Positions 33,700 to 42,556 of a DNA stretch of 64,000 nt are shown piece by piece. The position numbers and the translations under genes are program-made. Origin of the DNA: Fen-549 sp050011315 (lineage in GTDB: Bacteria > Actinomycetota > Thermoleophilia > Gaiellales > Gaiellaceae); the NCBI GenBank assembly GCA_050011315.1, contig JBEKJI010000007.1, forward strand, positions 27,897 to 91,896, in the 5' to 3' direction. Each line of letters starts with the position of its first letter. The stretch's first letter is position 1. Under the pieces are notes generated by a model. That model was not told the DNA's origin and searched no databases. It saw only the letters and a list, made by a program, of their open reading frames with translations.

Positions 33700-34064
33700 A
33701 GGCTGCCTCCCGTCTCTTTGGAGTTGGACTTAAGTCCGTGGCGCTTTGCCACCGATTCGAGCTCGGCGATCGCAGAGTCGGGCAGCTCCGGGTACTTGGC
33801 TCGGAGGAAGCTGTCGAATGAGGGCAGATCCTCGGGTAGAACGTAGCCGGCGAGGATCAGAAGCTCGGAGGGGCTGACGCCGAGGCCTTCTGCGACGGCG
33901 CGGAGCGTCTCAGGGCGAGGATCGATAAAGGCGCCCTGCTCGAGGCGGACGATCGTCGCCATATTGACGTTGCAGAGAGAGGCGAGTGCTCTTGTTGAGA
34001 GTCCGAGCGCGCTTCGGCGGTCTTTCAGGTAGGCGCCGAGCGCTTGAGCTCGTTTGGGATTCAT
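33696..34064 (-). CDS. XRE-family repressor of island 2
   Basis: The 122-residue protein starts MNPKRAQALGAYLKDRRSAL. The helix-turn-helix is STRALASLCNVNMATIVRLE followed by FIDPRPETLRAVAEGLGVS. A C-terminal helical region (DLPSFDSFLRAKYPELPDSA) is common in XRE regulators of actinobacterial elements. It is translated first and its stop overlaps the recombinase start. A palindrome at 34105-34120 lies in its promoter region and recurs twice before the transfer operon, so it is the likely regulator of both. Confidence 0.85.
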   Translation of the reverse strand: MNPKRAQALGAYLKDRRSALGLSTRALASLCNVNMATIVRLEQGAFIDPRPETLRAVAEGLGVSPSELLILAGYVLPEDLPSFDSFLRAKYPELPDSAIAELESVAKRHGLKSNSKETGGSL

Positions 34065-34104
34065 AGGAAGTGTGCTCCGATTACCGACCCATTCTACCAG
34101 CCAA

Positions 34105-34120
34105 GATGCGTAAACGCATC
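34105..34120. promoter_or_regulatory. Operator palindrome O1 (XRE promoter)
   Basis: GATGCGTAAACGCATC has seven-base arms. TAGAAT about 13 bases downstream on the minus strand (34087-34092) can serve as -10, which puts the operator over the -35. It shares GATGCGT/ACGCATC with the sites at 39078 and 39113. Confidence 0.65.
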
Positions 34121-34158
34121 GCTTCGTCGGCAATTCCACAACGCTTTTCCCCAGGTTC

Positions 34159-34740
34159 CTACTCATGGCCGTCGAACACCCAGACCGAGCCATCCGGGGC
34201 CTTTACAGAGATCACGTCGCCGCCCAGCTCGAGGTCGCGCGCGAAGGCCTCGACATCGAGTGTGAGATAGGGCCGAATCCACTCCGGGAGCAGTTTCTGC
34301 GCCTCGTCGAGCCCGAGACCCGCGAGCAGCTCTTCGGCGTAGTCCTCGAGGCTCTCCCAGTTGCCGAGGTAGGCATCGTCGAAGCGGCCGAAAGCCTCCT
34401 CGTCGTTGCTCTGCAGCGCTGCCCAGGCCGCGAACTCGAGGCCGTGCTCGGCGATCCCGAGCGCTAATCGGCTGACGGTCTCGAGCGACTCGTTCTCGGA
34501 GATGTAGGCCAGCCCGAAGCCCTCGTGGTCGTGGATCGCCCATTCTTCGGCAATCGGTTCGGGCGAAGACGCGAGCATGAAGCCAATGTCCTTCTCGAGC
34601 TCCTCGGCTTCGCGGTCGGCGTCGAACCAGCCGCCGTGCAGGCGCCCAGCGTTGTAGTCGGAAAGGCTGGCGACGTAGATCCGCGGATGAACCCCCCGCT
34701 CGCTCTCGCCCTCTTCTCTCCTGTTTGGTTGTTCTTCCAT
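34159..34740 (-). CDS. ardA: ArdA-like antirestriction protein
   Basis: The 193-residue, strongly acidic DNA mimic has the ArdA signatures PRIYVASLSDYNAGRLHGGW and EEWAIHDHEGF, ending in SVKAPDGSVWVFDG. ArdA occupies type I restriction enzymes and protects incoming element DNA. The gene begins directly after the methyltransferase stop (TAGATG), in the same operon. This makes sense in a host that already carries a type I system on island 1. Confidence 0.9.
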   Translation of the reverse strand: MEEQPNRREEGESERGVHPRIYVASLSDYNAGRLHGGWFDADREAEELEKDIGFMLASSPEPIAEEWAIHDHEGFGLAYISENESLETVSRLALGIAEHGLEFAAWAALQSNDEEAFGRFDDAYLGNWESLEDYAEELLAGLGLDEAQKLLPEWIRPYLTLDVEAFARDLELGGDVISVKAPDGSVWVFDGHE

Positions 34741-35763
34741 CTACGTCACCTCCTTTCGTTGCTTGGTTGATTGCGCTCGCTCCCCGCGTGCTTCCTCAAT
34801 CCGTTCCTCGGCCAGCTCTGCGAAGGCCGGGTTGAGCTCGATCCCGAGCCAGGCGCGGCCCAACCGCTCGGCGGCGATTGCGACGGTGCCCGAGCCCATG
34901 AAGGGATCGAGAACGACTCCGGGCTCGGAGGGCGCATCGCAATGGCAGCTCGGCTCGAGCGCGCCATTGATCGCCGTTGTACCAAGATCGCGTATCGCCT
35001 TTCGAAGCCACGGCGAACGGCAAGAACTGCAGCGCTTGGCCGGGCAGGTAGCCTGGATCGGTCGCAGCGTCAAGGCGAGCGGGAATACAGCGTGGTGATT
35101 GCCCGCGTAGGAAGCGGTGGCTAGCGACCAGACGTCGCCCGGGTTCTTGCCGAGCGGATGTCCGGGAAGCCCGGCTTCCTTCAGCCGGTCGAGACCCTTG
35201 TTCTCGCCCAGCGCTGGACCTCGCCAGGACTCCGGTACTGACCAGGCCGGCTTGCGCAGCTTCGACGCCTGGCGGGTCGAGCGGTGCGGGACGCGGATTG
35301 CGTCGAGATCGAAGAAGTAGCGGGATTGCTTGACCGCGAAGTAGACGACCTCGTAGGTGCAGGAGAGCCGATCCTTGACGGCCGAGGGCATCGGGTTTTT
35401 CTTTGCCCAGACGACCTTGTTGCGCAGGATCCAGCCGTCCTCGAGAAGCGCGGCTGCTACTCGCTCAGGCGCGAGCAGCAGGCTCTTCGCCGGAGCACCC
35501 TCCTTGCCCGTCGCGTAGGTGTCGCCGAGGTTGAGCCAGAGCGAGCCGGTCGGCACGAGTACGCGCCGGGCCTCGGCGAGGATTGTCCGTAGCTTCTCGA
35601 CCCACTGGTCTACATGCTCCTCGAGCCCGATTTGATCCAGGTGCTGGTAGTTGCGCAGCCGGAAGTAGGGCGGGCTAGTCACGACGCAGTCGACCGAACT
35701 CGGAGGAAGACCGGCGAGCACCTGCCGGGCATCGCCGGCGATGATCCGGTTGAGGGCGCTCAT
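34741..35763 (-). CDS. DNA methyltransferase (N4/N6, beta class)
   Basis: This 340-residue protein has the catalytic motif first, DCVVTSPPYFRLRNYQHLDQ, with TSPPY near residue 30. The AdoMet-binding motif comes at the end (VVLDPFMGSGTVAIAAERLG, LGIELNP). This order is that of beta-class enzymes such as M.PvuII. A Cys-rich insert (CPAKRCSSCRSPW ... CHCD) could bind zinc. No cognate nuclease is adjacent, so it probably protects the element's DNA. It overlaps the upstream gene by four bases (ATGA). Confidence 0.9.
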   Translation of the reverse strand: MSALNRIIAGDARQVLAGLPPSSVDCVVTSPPYFRLRNYQHLDQIGLEEHVDQWVEKLRTILAEARRVLVPTGSLWLNLGDTYATGKEGAPAKSLLLAPERVAAALLEDGWILRNKVVWAKKNPMPSAVKDRLSCTYEVVYFAVKQSRYFFDLDAIRVPHRSTRQASKLRKPAWSVPESWRGPALGENKGLDRLKEAGLPGHPLGKNPGDVWSLATASYAGNHHAVFPLALTLRPIQATCPAKRCSSCRSPWLRKAIRDLGTTAINGALEPSCHCDAPSEPGVVLDPFMGSGTVAIAAERLGRAWLGIELNPAFAELAEERIEEARGERAQSTKQRKEVT

Positions 35764-36563
35764 GCGAAGCCTCCCGCGAGTAGCCCGACGAGCTCGCTTG
35801 CCTCCACGACCCGGAAGAGTTCTTGCGGTAGCCGTTTAGCGCTCGCGATTGCGCCTGCGAGGTGCTTCCGCCTTCGCGGGCTGGGAACGCTCCAGACGAC
35901 GATCGGGAAGGTGCCTGTCCGATGTTGCTCTATTCCCGTCTGCCGGTAGGCGGCGTGCTGGCGGCACTTGCGAATGACCGTCGAGAGGCTTTCGGTTGCG
36001 AGATCAACTTCGACGGACCAGCAGTGCTCATAGTCTCCCGAAGCGGTGACGACGTAGAGGTCTGGACAGAGCGTCTCGGCCGCTCCTCCCGGCCCGGTGT
36101 AGCGCCTCCAGCAGTTCGGCTCGGTTTCGATCTGAATCAGCTCGATTCGGCCAAGCCTTTCTGCTTGAACGAGCGCAACGTGGATGTCGGCGATTGCCAG
36201 AGCGTGATAGAGGAAGGAGGCCGACGGCTCGCGCGAGCGGCGACGAGTCTCTCCAAGCAGGCGCCAGCCGATCCAGCCGGGCGCGTAGACGCAGGAGGCC
36301 GATCCGGCGCGAACGCCGCCTATCCGTCGCTCCAGCCGAACGAGCACGTCGGCCCTCGTTAGTCTCGCCAGGACGCGCCGGCAAATCCGGGCGGCGGTCA
36401 GCTTGCTGGCGTGCCCTTCGAAGTGGAGGACCTCGATATGGCGGGCGCTTAGGAACCGATGCTGCCCGACGGAGCTGACGATCGCGAAGTCGCGTTCGCT
36501 CATGCTCTCGCGAATCCGCTCGAGTCCGCGCCGACCCGGACGAGCGCTCATATGTGCCTCCAT
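35760..36563 (-). CDS. Replication-relaxation family protein
   Basis: The 267-residue protein has an N-terminal winged helix (FAIVSSVGQHRFLSARHIEV, ICRRVLARLTRADVLVRLER) and a C-terminal PD-(D/E)xK-like fold (HALAIADIHVALVQAER, LCPDLYVVTASG, HCWSVEVDLATES). This is the replication-relaxation protein family of actinobacterial and firmicute conjugative elements. It probably acts in relaxation or initiation at the origin of transfer or replication. It sits between the coupling ATPase and the methyltransferase. Confidence 0.85.
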   Translation of the reverse strand: MEAHMSARPGRRGLERIRESMSERDFAIVSSVGQHRFLSARHIEVLHFEGHASKLTAARICRRVLARLTRADVLVRLERRIGGVRAGSASCVYAPGWIGWRLLGETRRRSREPSASFLYHALAIADIHVALVQAERLGRIELIQIETEPNCWRRYTGPGGAAETLCPDLYVVTASGDYEHCWSVEVDLATESLSTVIRKCRQHAAYRQTGIEQHRTGTFPIVVWSVPSPRRRKHLAGAIASAKRLPQELFRVVEASELVGLLAGGFA

Positions 36564-36663
36564 GAGCGAGAGGTAGTCGTGGCACGAAACGAGCTGCTCT
36601 TCGCTCCAGTAGATGAGTCGCGGCTAACGCTCGTACACGCGATCGGGCAGGCGAGCGGTAGTC

Positions 36664-38874
36664 TCATGCGCTTCTCCTCGGCCGCTTTCCGAGCGGCCCC
36701 TGGTCGCCTTGATCGCCCTCGATTAGCCGCCGAATCTCGCTCTCAACGTCGGCGATCGGGCGGCCGTAGCGCTCTCGGCTTGCCGCCCGTATCAATGCGG
36801 GATCGGAAGTAGGAGAGGATGGCGAAAGCGTCCGTCCTGAGGCGAACCCAGTCACCTCGCCGCCTGCCACCAGCCGCAGGTAGACCTCGTAGCGTCCCAG
36901 CCGCTGGAAGTCCTCGGCCTCGAGGTCGCGCGTGCTGCGCGCGAAGGCGAGGGCATCCTCGCTTGCGAGCTGGAAGCAGACCTGCGAGCGAGCATTAGCC
37001 AGCACTGCCGAACGCATCTGAGGAGTGAGCTGCGTCAGGTGCTGGTGAGCGAGGGTCAGGCCTACTCCCAACCCTCTGGCCTGAGCGAGCGCGTCCGCAA
37101 GATCGGTCGGCAGGTGCAGGTAGTCCTGGAACTCGTCGATGAAGACGCTCACCGGCCTGCGCTCCTCCGGAGGAACGGCAACCCGACCGAGCGCGGCATG
37201 CCACAGCTCGGCTACGACTAAAGAGCCGAGAAGGGACGAGGCCTCCGGTCCAAGCAGTCCCTTGGCAAGCGATACGAGCAGGACCTTGCGGTGCGTGAAG
37301 ACGCGCTCAATTTCGAACCGAGGCGAGAGCTGCCCGAGTACGCCGCGGACACGCGGCCTGAGCAGGAACGGCCGCAGCTTATTCATGACCGGCGCTATCG
37401 CCTGCTGGCGCTCGCCGTCGCTCAGGCTCTCGAACCAGGCCCAGAACGGCCCTAATGCGACCGGATCGTCAACTCCGGTCAGAAGGTGCCGACGCGCCCG
37501 CGGGTTCGTCAGAAGCACGGGTAGAGCACAGAGAGAGGTTCCTTTCTTGCCGGCGAGACTGAGTAGCGAGGCGTGAAGGATGTCCTGCGTCCTCGGTCCC
37601 CAGCTGTGCTCGTACAGGCTGTGGAAGACCGCCAGCACCTGATCGGCCACAAGTTCCGGGTCGCGGCGGGCATCCGCCAGCGGATTGAGCCCTACGGGAC
37701 ATTCCGCATCGGACGGATCGAGCACGACGACGTCGCCGCTCCGCTCCGCCGGAATGCGGGCAAGCACCTCGTCGACGAGATCGCCCTTCGGGTCGATCAC
37801 CACAGTGCCCCTACCAGCGGCGATGTCCTGCACGATCAGGTTGAGAAGGAGCGTGCTCTTGCCGACACCGGTCGGACCGATCACGTGCAGGTGCTGGAGC
37901 GCGTCGGCGATCGGAAGCCCCAGCTCACGATCGTCGCCCGGCGCTGTTGCGGTGGCGATCGTTCGGCCGTTCGCTCGTACACGCGCGTCTGCTTTGAGCA
38001 GGCTAGATGAGCGCTGCGGCATGCCCGGAAGCGGCGGCTTTCCAAGCGGCCAGCCGACGAGCCCCACGAGCTCGGCCACGTTCAGCGCCAGCGGCCAGCG
38101 AATACGCGGAACAGCGCCAGTTCGAAGGCGCTGCAGTCGTTCCTTTCGGAGACTGAGCGTGACTCCCGGGGCCTCGGCGCTTCTTAGTCCAGCGAGAACG
38201 CTGACAGCTAGCTGCTGGGCTCGTTTGGGAGTAGCGGCGCCGACGCCAATTCGAGCGAGACAGCCGAAGCCATGCTCGGAGCGCTTAGCGGCTAAAGCCG
38301 ACCTGCGCTCGGCATCGAGCCGACTTTTGTCATCGAGAATAAGGCCTAGAAGAGACTCCCCACCGCTGCTGCTCGTCTTCGCGGCCGAAACCGGAGAGGG
38401 CGCAAAACGCGGCCCGAGCAGCCATTGCAGTGCGATCGTTTCCTTCCGCCCGGCCGCCGCCAATCCGGCTAGAACAGCTCTCGTTACCGGCTCCGCTTCG
38501 CGGCGAAGGGCTCGGCTGCGGGTGTTGAGCTCGATTCGCCATGTCTCTGCGAGTTCAAAGCAGCGCTCCGTCTCTGTCACTTCGAGACCTGGGATCAGCG
38601 AACGCAGAAGCTGCGAGATCTCATTGACGGCGGCTGGATGAACGCCGAGCCGGTGGGAGACGCGACCCCCGGCGAACTCGACTTCGAGAACAACGAGTCC
38701 ACCGCGCCGGTCGCTCGCAAGCTGGCGCAGGAACGCCAGGCAGGTATCGGGTTCGAGCGTCTGCGGCCAGTGAAGCGCAAGCCAGGCAAGATCGGGTTCT
38801 CGGTAGAGCTCTCGCGCCGCAAACAAAGCTCCGCCAGCGGCAAGAGCCGAGCCTCCGAGAAGCTCGACGATCAT
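36664..38874 (-). CDS. VirD4/TraD-like coupling ATPase
   Basis: The 736-residue protein has one or two weak hydrophobic stretches at the N-terminus (LLGGSALAAGGALFAAREL). The ATPase starts near residue 320: Walker A IGPTGVGKSTLLLNLIVQD, RGTVVIDPKGDLVDEVL, Walker B SVFIDEFQDYLHLPTDLADA and GLTLAHQHLTQL. It belongs to the type IV coupling/HerA family that moves single-stranded DNA to the recipient. No other type IV secretion components (VirB4, VirB6) are present, so the element is probably mobilised, or uses an unrecognised pore. Confidence 0.87.
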   Translation of the reverse strand: MIVELLGGSALAAGGALFAARELYREPDLAWLALHWPQTLEPDTCLAFLRQLASDRRGGLVVLEVEFAGGRVSHRLGVHPAAVNEISQLLRSLIPGLEVTETERCFELAETWRIELNTRSRALRREAEPVTRAVLAGLAAAGRKETIALQWLLGPRFAPSPVSAAKTSSSGGESLLGLILDDKSRLDAERRSALAAKRSEHGFGCLARIGVGAATPKRAQQLAVSVLAGLRSAEAPGVTLSLRKERLQRLRTGAVPRIRWPLALNVAELVGLVGWPLGKPPLPGMPQRSSSLLKADARVRANGRTIATATAPGDDRELGLPIADALQHLHVIGPTGVGKSTLLLNLIVQDIAAGRGTVVIDPKGDLVDEVLARIPAERSGDVVVLDPSDAECPVGLNPLADARRDPELVADQVLAVFHSLYEHSWGPRTQDILHASLLSLAGKKGTSLCALPVLLTNPRARRHLLTGVDDPVALGPFWAWFESLSDGERQQAIAPVMNKLRPFLLRPRVRGVLGQLSPRFEIERVFTHRKVLLVSLAKGLLGPEASSLLGSLVVAELWHAALGRVAVPPEERRPVSVFIDEFQDYLHLPTDLADALAQARGLGVGLTLAHQHLTQLTPQMRSAVLANARSQVCFQLASEDALAFARSTRDLEAEDFQRLGRYEVYLRLVAGGEVTGFASGRTLSPSSPTSDPALIRAASRERYGRPIADVESEIRRLIEGDQGDQGPLGKRPRRSA

Positions 38875-39050
38875 CCAGCCGCCTCCCGCCGTTCGTGCGT
38901 AGCGGTCTCGTGCTCGGCTCTCGCTTCAGTCTCCGATTGCGCCATCGCGAGCGCGATCAGAGCGTGACTCAGCTTGCGCAGGTCCGGGGGATCGCGCCTG
39001 ACCGAGCGGATTCGAAGCCTCCTTTCTCGTTGCTGCTTACGTCTTGCCAT
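38871..39050 (-). CDS. Small basic protein of transfer operon (59 aa)
   Basis: The ATG at 39050 is preceded by GAAAGGAGGGGCC. The product begins MARRKQQRERRLRIRSVRRD and ends in a helix (SHALIALAMAQSETEARAEH). Its stop overlaps the start of the coupling ATPase (ATGA). It is probably a DNA-binding or accessory transfer protein and the first gene of the main transfer operon. Confidence 0.65.
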   Translation of the reverse strand: MARRKQQRERRLRIRSVRRDPPDLRKLSHALIALAMAQSETEARAEHETATHERREAAG

Positions 39051-39077
39051 TGGCCCCTCCTTTCGCCTTTGCATTAG

Positions 39078-39095
39078 TGATGCGTTGACGCATCA
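39078..39095. promoter_or_regulatory. Operator palindrome O2
   Basis: TGATGCGTTGACGCATCA is a perfect palindrome of eight-base arms. It lies about 10 bases downstream of the -10 box of the transfer promoter on the minus strand. Confidence 0.65.
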
Positions 39096-39105
39096 AGGTT
39101 TCTCT

Positions 39106-39134
39106 ATTACACGATGCGTTTGCGCATCAGTCAA
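39106..39134 (-). promoter_or_regulatory. Transfer operon promoter with operator O3 in spacer
   Basis: On the minus strand TTGACT (39134-39129), a 17-base spacer and TGTAAT (39111-39106) form a good sigma70 promoter. The spacer is filled by the palindrome GATGCGCAAACGCATC (39113-39128). A sequence GTTGTGGAATTG lies upstream here and also upstream of the XRE operator at about 34130-34143. Confidence 0.7.
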
Positions 39135-39182
39135 TAGATGACGCCAATTCCACAACACCGACCGGTACAGATCCGATTCCGG

Positions 39183-39350
39183 CTACAAGCGCCCGTAGTA
39201 CCAGCGGATGAGCTGCCAGATCGCGAAGATCGCGAGCAACGCGGCGAGCACCGGCAGCAGTGGCCGGATCAGCGACCAGGCAATTCGAAGTGCCAGTGCC
39301 GTTCCGACCACCACTGCCAGGAAGCGCAGGTAAGGACTGCGCTCGTTCAC
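39183..39350 (-). CDS. Small membrane protein (55 aa)
   Basis: GTG start in a GTGA overlap with the preceding gene. One long or two short membrane helices (LRFLAVVVGTALALRIAWSL, LLPVLAALLAIFAIWQLI) make up almost the whole protein. It is the last of three co-directional small genes upstream of the transfer operon. A pore or exclusion role is possible but unsupported. Confidence 0.55.
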   Translation of the reverse strand: MNERSPYLRFLAVVVGTALALRIAWSLIRPLLPVLAALLAIFAIWQLIRWYYGRL

Positions 39351-39571
39351 TTCCCTATCTCGTGACTGAGCCTCGCCCGCGTCTGCTCTCGTGCTTCCTC
39401 GAGCATCAACTGGATCGCTTCTGCCGTCTCGTCGTGAATCCGCCTCGCGGTCTGCAAGACCTCCCACGACTCGCGATTGAGTTGCTCCAGATGCTCCGCC
39501 CGGTGCTCACGTAGCTCAAACATCAGGCCTCCGATCAGGATCACGATCACCAGCGTCAGGAAGACGGTCAT
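39347..39571 (-). CDS. Membrane-anchored coiled-coil protein (74 aa)
   Basis: An N-terminal membrane helix (MTVFLTLVIVILIGGLMF) is followed by about 50 residues of charged helix (ELREHRAEHLEQLNRESWEV). It overlaps its neighbours at both ends (TAATG and GTGA), so the three small genes are translated as one unit. Confidence 0.6.
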   Translation of the reverse strand: MTVFLTLVIVILIGGLMFELREHRAEHLEQLNRESWEVLQTARRIHDETAEAIQLMLEEAREQTRARLSHEIGK

Positions 39572-39888
39572 TACCGGCTCACCTGCCTTGCCGTATCCGT
39601 GACGATCTCGGCCAGGCCGAGTGCAGTGATGTCGCCGATTGCCGACAAACGCCCAGCTGCTTCGGGTACGAGCCGGCAGAGCTGCTGTTCGACCTCGGAA
39701 ACCATCACCACGGCGTGCATGGCCTGCTTGCCGACGTAGGCCAGGCTGTGTACCCGTGCGGCCTGCACGTCGGCCGTCCGCTCGACTCCGGCTAGGGACA
39801 CCCGAGCTTGGGCATCCAACCGAGCCAACTCGCGGCTGACCTGGCGGTTCTCCCGACTTCCGAACCGCTGAAGGGCTAGCTCCGACAC
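39571..39888 (-). CDS. Hypothetical protein (105 aa) of island 2
   Basis: GTG at 39888 with GGAGGTAGCGCA upstream. The product starts VSELALQRFGSRENRQVSRE, is helical throughout, and has an Ala-rich centre (AARVHSLAYVGKQAMHAVVM). I do not recognise the family. It heads the three-gene unit of small proteins and is divergent from the gene at 39990. Confidence 0.55.
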   Translation of the reverse strand: MSELALQRFGSRENRQVSRELARLDAQARVSLAGVERTADVQAARVHSLAYVGKQAMHAVVMVSEVEQQLCRLVPEAAGRLSAIGDITALGLAEIVTDTARQVSR

Positions 39889-39989
39889 TGCGCTACCTCC
39901 GTTTCGCTCTTGGCCAGCCTCAGTGCCAGCCTTGTTCCGAGCGTGCCGAAGCCTTCTGGGCATCCGAGAGGTGCGAAACTGGGCATGAA

Positions 39990-40862
39990 GTGGGTACTGC
40001 CCGACAAGAACCGAGGCCGAAGCCGGACAGCGCCGTCGAACCGCCCGACCTCGAGGATCTGGTTGCTGCGCTACGGCAGTTAATGAGGCGCGGTCTGCCA
40101 ATCGCGCCCGAAGAGGCACCGCGGGTTCTTCTCGAGCTTCGAGGAGTCCGCGCCCGCGCGGTCGACCAAAACCGCTATCTCAGCTTGGTCAAGGCGCTTA
40201 ACGACCTACTGTCTCGACTCCTACGTGATCTCGGCGATAGCAACGAGGCCCAGGCGCTCCGCGCCCTCTTCGCTGTCGATGCAACGGACCGAGGCACGAC
40301 CCTGACAGAACGCCGGCGAAGAGCAAACGCCTTCCTCAACTACGACCCGACCCACTTCCGGAGGAATGTCGAGCCGCGCCTGCTCGAGCGTCTCGCCTGG
40401 ATACTCCACGCCGACAGCCAGAACTACACACCCCGGAGTCGTAAGGCACCCCCGAAGATCGAGATCTCTGGAGATACTCCGGCTCTGACACTTGCTGATA
40501 TCAACGAACAGGAAGAGCTCGTCTCGCGAGTCTGGGCGCTGGTATACGAGCTGCGAGCCGAGCTGATTCACAAAGCACGACTCGAAGCCGAGGCAGATCC
40601 CGCTAAGGAAGCCGAGATCGAGGAGACCGCAGGTACAAGCCTTTGGCTAGTGGCCAGGCTCCTGACTCGCGTCCACGACTACCTCGATCACTACGGCGAG
40701 CGGATCCTTCACGGGGAGGCGGAGTTCAATGTTGAAGGGCTCATACGCCTCGCAGGGTGGAGCTATGAGCTCAGTCACGAAGAAGCCACTCGCCTTCGCT
40801 ATCTGCTTGCCAAGGCGGGCGAGGGAAATCGAGATAGATTCCTCAACGATGTCCGAGCTTGA
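39990..40862 (+). CDS. Hypothetical helical protein of island 2
   Basis: The 290-residue protein contains LRALFAVDATDRGTTLTERR and NAFLNYDPTHFRRNVEPRLL. This resembles a pattern (T-L-T-E-R-R, then a TFRK-like box) that I recall from many actinobacterial regulatory or effector-associated proteins. The rest is helical with no enzyme motif. It is divergent from the small-protein unit, with 101 bases between them. Confidence 0.5.
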   Translation: MGTARQEPRPKPDSAVEPPDLEDLVAALRQLMRRGLPIAPEEAPRVLLELRGVRARAVDQNRYLSLVKALNDLLSRLLRDLGDSNEAQALRALFAVDATDRGTTLTERRRRANAFLNYDPTHFRRNVEPRLLERLAWILHADSQNYTPRSRKAPPKIEISGDTPALTLADINEQEELVSRVWALVYELRAELIHKARLEAEADPAKEAEIEETAGTSLWLVARLLTRVHDYLDHYGERILHGEAEFNVEGLIRLAGWSYELSHEEATRLRYLLAKAGEGNRDRFLNDVRA

Positions 40863-41097
40863 TCGAGGTCAGCCGAATCACCCCCGGAAACCCTGCGGAT
40901 ACGGCAGCGTGTAGAAGAACTTGGTAGACATGGACACCACCCTCTCTACCTCGGCCCTGATGGGCTAAGTGCTCAGGTTTCCACGAAGGCGGGGGCATTC
41001 CATAACTCCTGCGGGGCTGTGCCCCTCAGAAGCCGTCCAGCGAATCCATAGGTTCAGAGTGTCAAGGCGGGAGCGGGGATCACGCTAGCGGGTGAGG

Positions 41098-42447
41098 TCA
41101 TCCCTCCACGATAGTCTCAAAACCTTTTATTTCAATTACATGGTGTGATCTCAGCGCACATAGAAAGCGTATCACCGCATCGCTTGCGCCCTCGCGAAAG
41201 TAATCTTCATTCATGTGTTTGTCGGCAATAGCGTAACCGGTTTCGCATGTCATCAGTTCCATGAAAGCATCCGTACTCATCGGAATTTGAAGCGGTCGTT
41301 CTTGAGTTCTAACTTCGAAGTTGCTTATATTTGAACTATCTGCCGTGGGCTCAATCAGCAATATGGGTTTAGATTTCAGGATCTTCTCACTGATCTCTTC
41401 CGTCTTTTTACGCACCCATTCACATTCCGGCACTTTCCCCTCGGCGTTTATCATGGGGCACGGTGCACACGATTCACGATATTCGCACGTTTGACACGTA
41501 TCGAATATAGTAGCTGCAGTGGATCTCATTCTTTCATTGAATCGTGCGTACTCATGCTCTATCCATCCCTCTATAGTCGACAGATCGTCCGTCGCGAGGT
41601 TTACCCCTTCATATCGTTGGCTACCGTCGGGCTCATAGGCATACTCAGCGCAGGGATACATATCGCCGCCCGAAGAAACCATAAAGGTCGTTAGGCCACC
41701 ATCGCACGTTTCTCCTGGGGAGACACTCAAACCAGCGTTACAAAAGCGATTCAAGAACTCCTTAAAGAGGCTTTTACTCGAGACCTCCGTGTACAACGGC
41801 GGCTTTGTATGGTACATCCGCCAAATCGCCTTTAGACCCTCAGCTCTGCTGAACGCCGTCGCACTTGCCAAGCTCACCTTGCCACGGCCGGCTGGCTCTG
41901 TTATTTGGACGCCAACTGCGTCTGCTCCAAGATTCTTCGCAAGAGAGAAAACGTCGCGTGTATCCGCGAGATTGAATTGAGTTACAGTGTGCGCGATTGT
42001 CAGTGGTATGCGCGCGGCGACAGTATTGTCAATACCCTTTAATGCCCGATGGAATGCGCCGGCCCCGCGGTTTTGGTCATGTGTTGCAGCCACTGTGCCA
42101 TCGAGAGAGACACTTATCTGACTCACGCCGGAGTCGGCCAGCGATTTCGCGCGATCACGCGTAAGTAGCGTGCCATTCGAGACCACCCCGCAAAAGCCGT
42201 CAGGGACATGGGCCGCGAAATGCTCGCAAAACCTGCTGAGGTGCTTGTAGGCCAACGGCTCTCCGCCTAGCACATTGACCGTATTCATACCGACCGCGAT
42301 CGCCTTATCTAGCGCGTCCCTCATCGCATCCCAACCCAGCAGCCTTCGATCAGGACGGGCATTATCAGCTGCGTAGCAGTTGTGGCAAGTCAAATTACAC
42401 TGGGTACCCGGTACTATCTCCCAGAAGAAGGTCAGGTCCTTATCCAT
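41098..42447 (-). CDS. Radical SAM/SPASM peptide-modifying enzyme
   Basis: The 449-residue protein begins with WEIVPGTQCNLTCHNCYA, where C-x3-C-x2-C binds the radical SAM 4Fe-4S cluster, then VNVLGGEPLAYKHL and ISVSLDGTVAATHD. The C-terminal SPASM-type domain has scattered cysteines (GETCDGG, YPCAEY, CQTCEYRESCAPCP, ECEW) for auxiliary clusters, and a last 90-residue helical part. Such enzymes make C-C or thioether links in ribosomal peptides. A 40-residue Cys-tailed peptide gene lies 109 bases upstream, and a PIMT-like methyltransferase lies beyond it. GC content is lower than in the neighbours. Confidence 0.88.
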   Translation of the reverse strand: MDKDLTFFWEIVPGTQCNLTCHNCYAADNARPDRRLLGWDAMRDALDKAIAVGMNTVNVLGGEPLAYKHLSRFCEHFAAHVPDGFCGVVSNGTLLTRDRAKSLADSGVSQISVSLDGTVAATHDQNRGAGAFHRALKGIDNTVAARIPLTIAHTVTQFNLADTRDVFSLAKNLGADAVGVQITEPAGRGKVSLASATAFSRAEGLKAIWRMYHTKPPLYTEVSSKSLFKEFLNRFCNAGLSVSPGETCDGGLTTFMVSSGGDMYPCAEYAYEPDGSQRYEGVNLATDDLSTIEGWIEHEYARFNERMRSTAATIFDTCQTCEYRESCAPCPMINAEGKVPECEWVRKKTEEISEKILKSKPILLIEPTADSSNISNFEVRTQERPLQIPMSTDAFMELMTCETGYAIADKHMNEDYFREGASDAVIRFLCALRSHHVIEIKGFETIVEG

Positions 42448-42556
42448 GCGCCCTCGCCGTCAGCATTCGCACATATCATCTCTCGTCCGGCAGACTAGCC
42501 AGGGCGTGTTGTCCAACGCGAGAGATATCGCCCGAGTGCTCGGGGAGACTCGACTT

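Noticed and set aside
40878..40931. A 17-codon frame (MSTKFFYTLPYPQGFRG) downstream of the radical SAM gene, with AGAGGGTGG before it
   Set aside because: Considered as a second precursor or leader peptide. It is very short, lies after a hairpin and has no supporting context.
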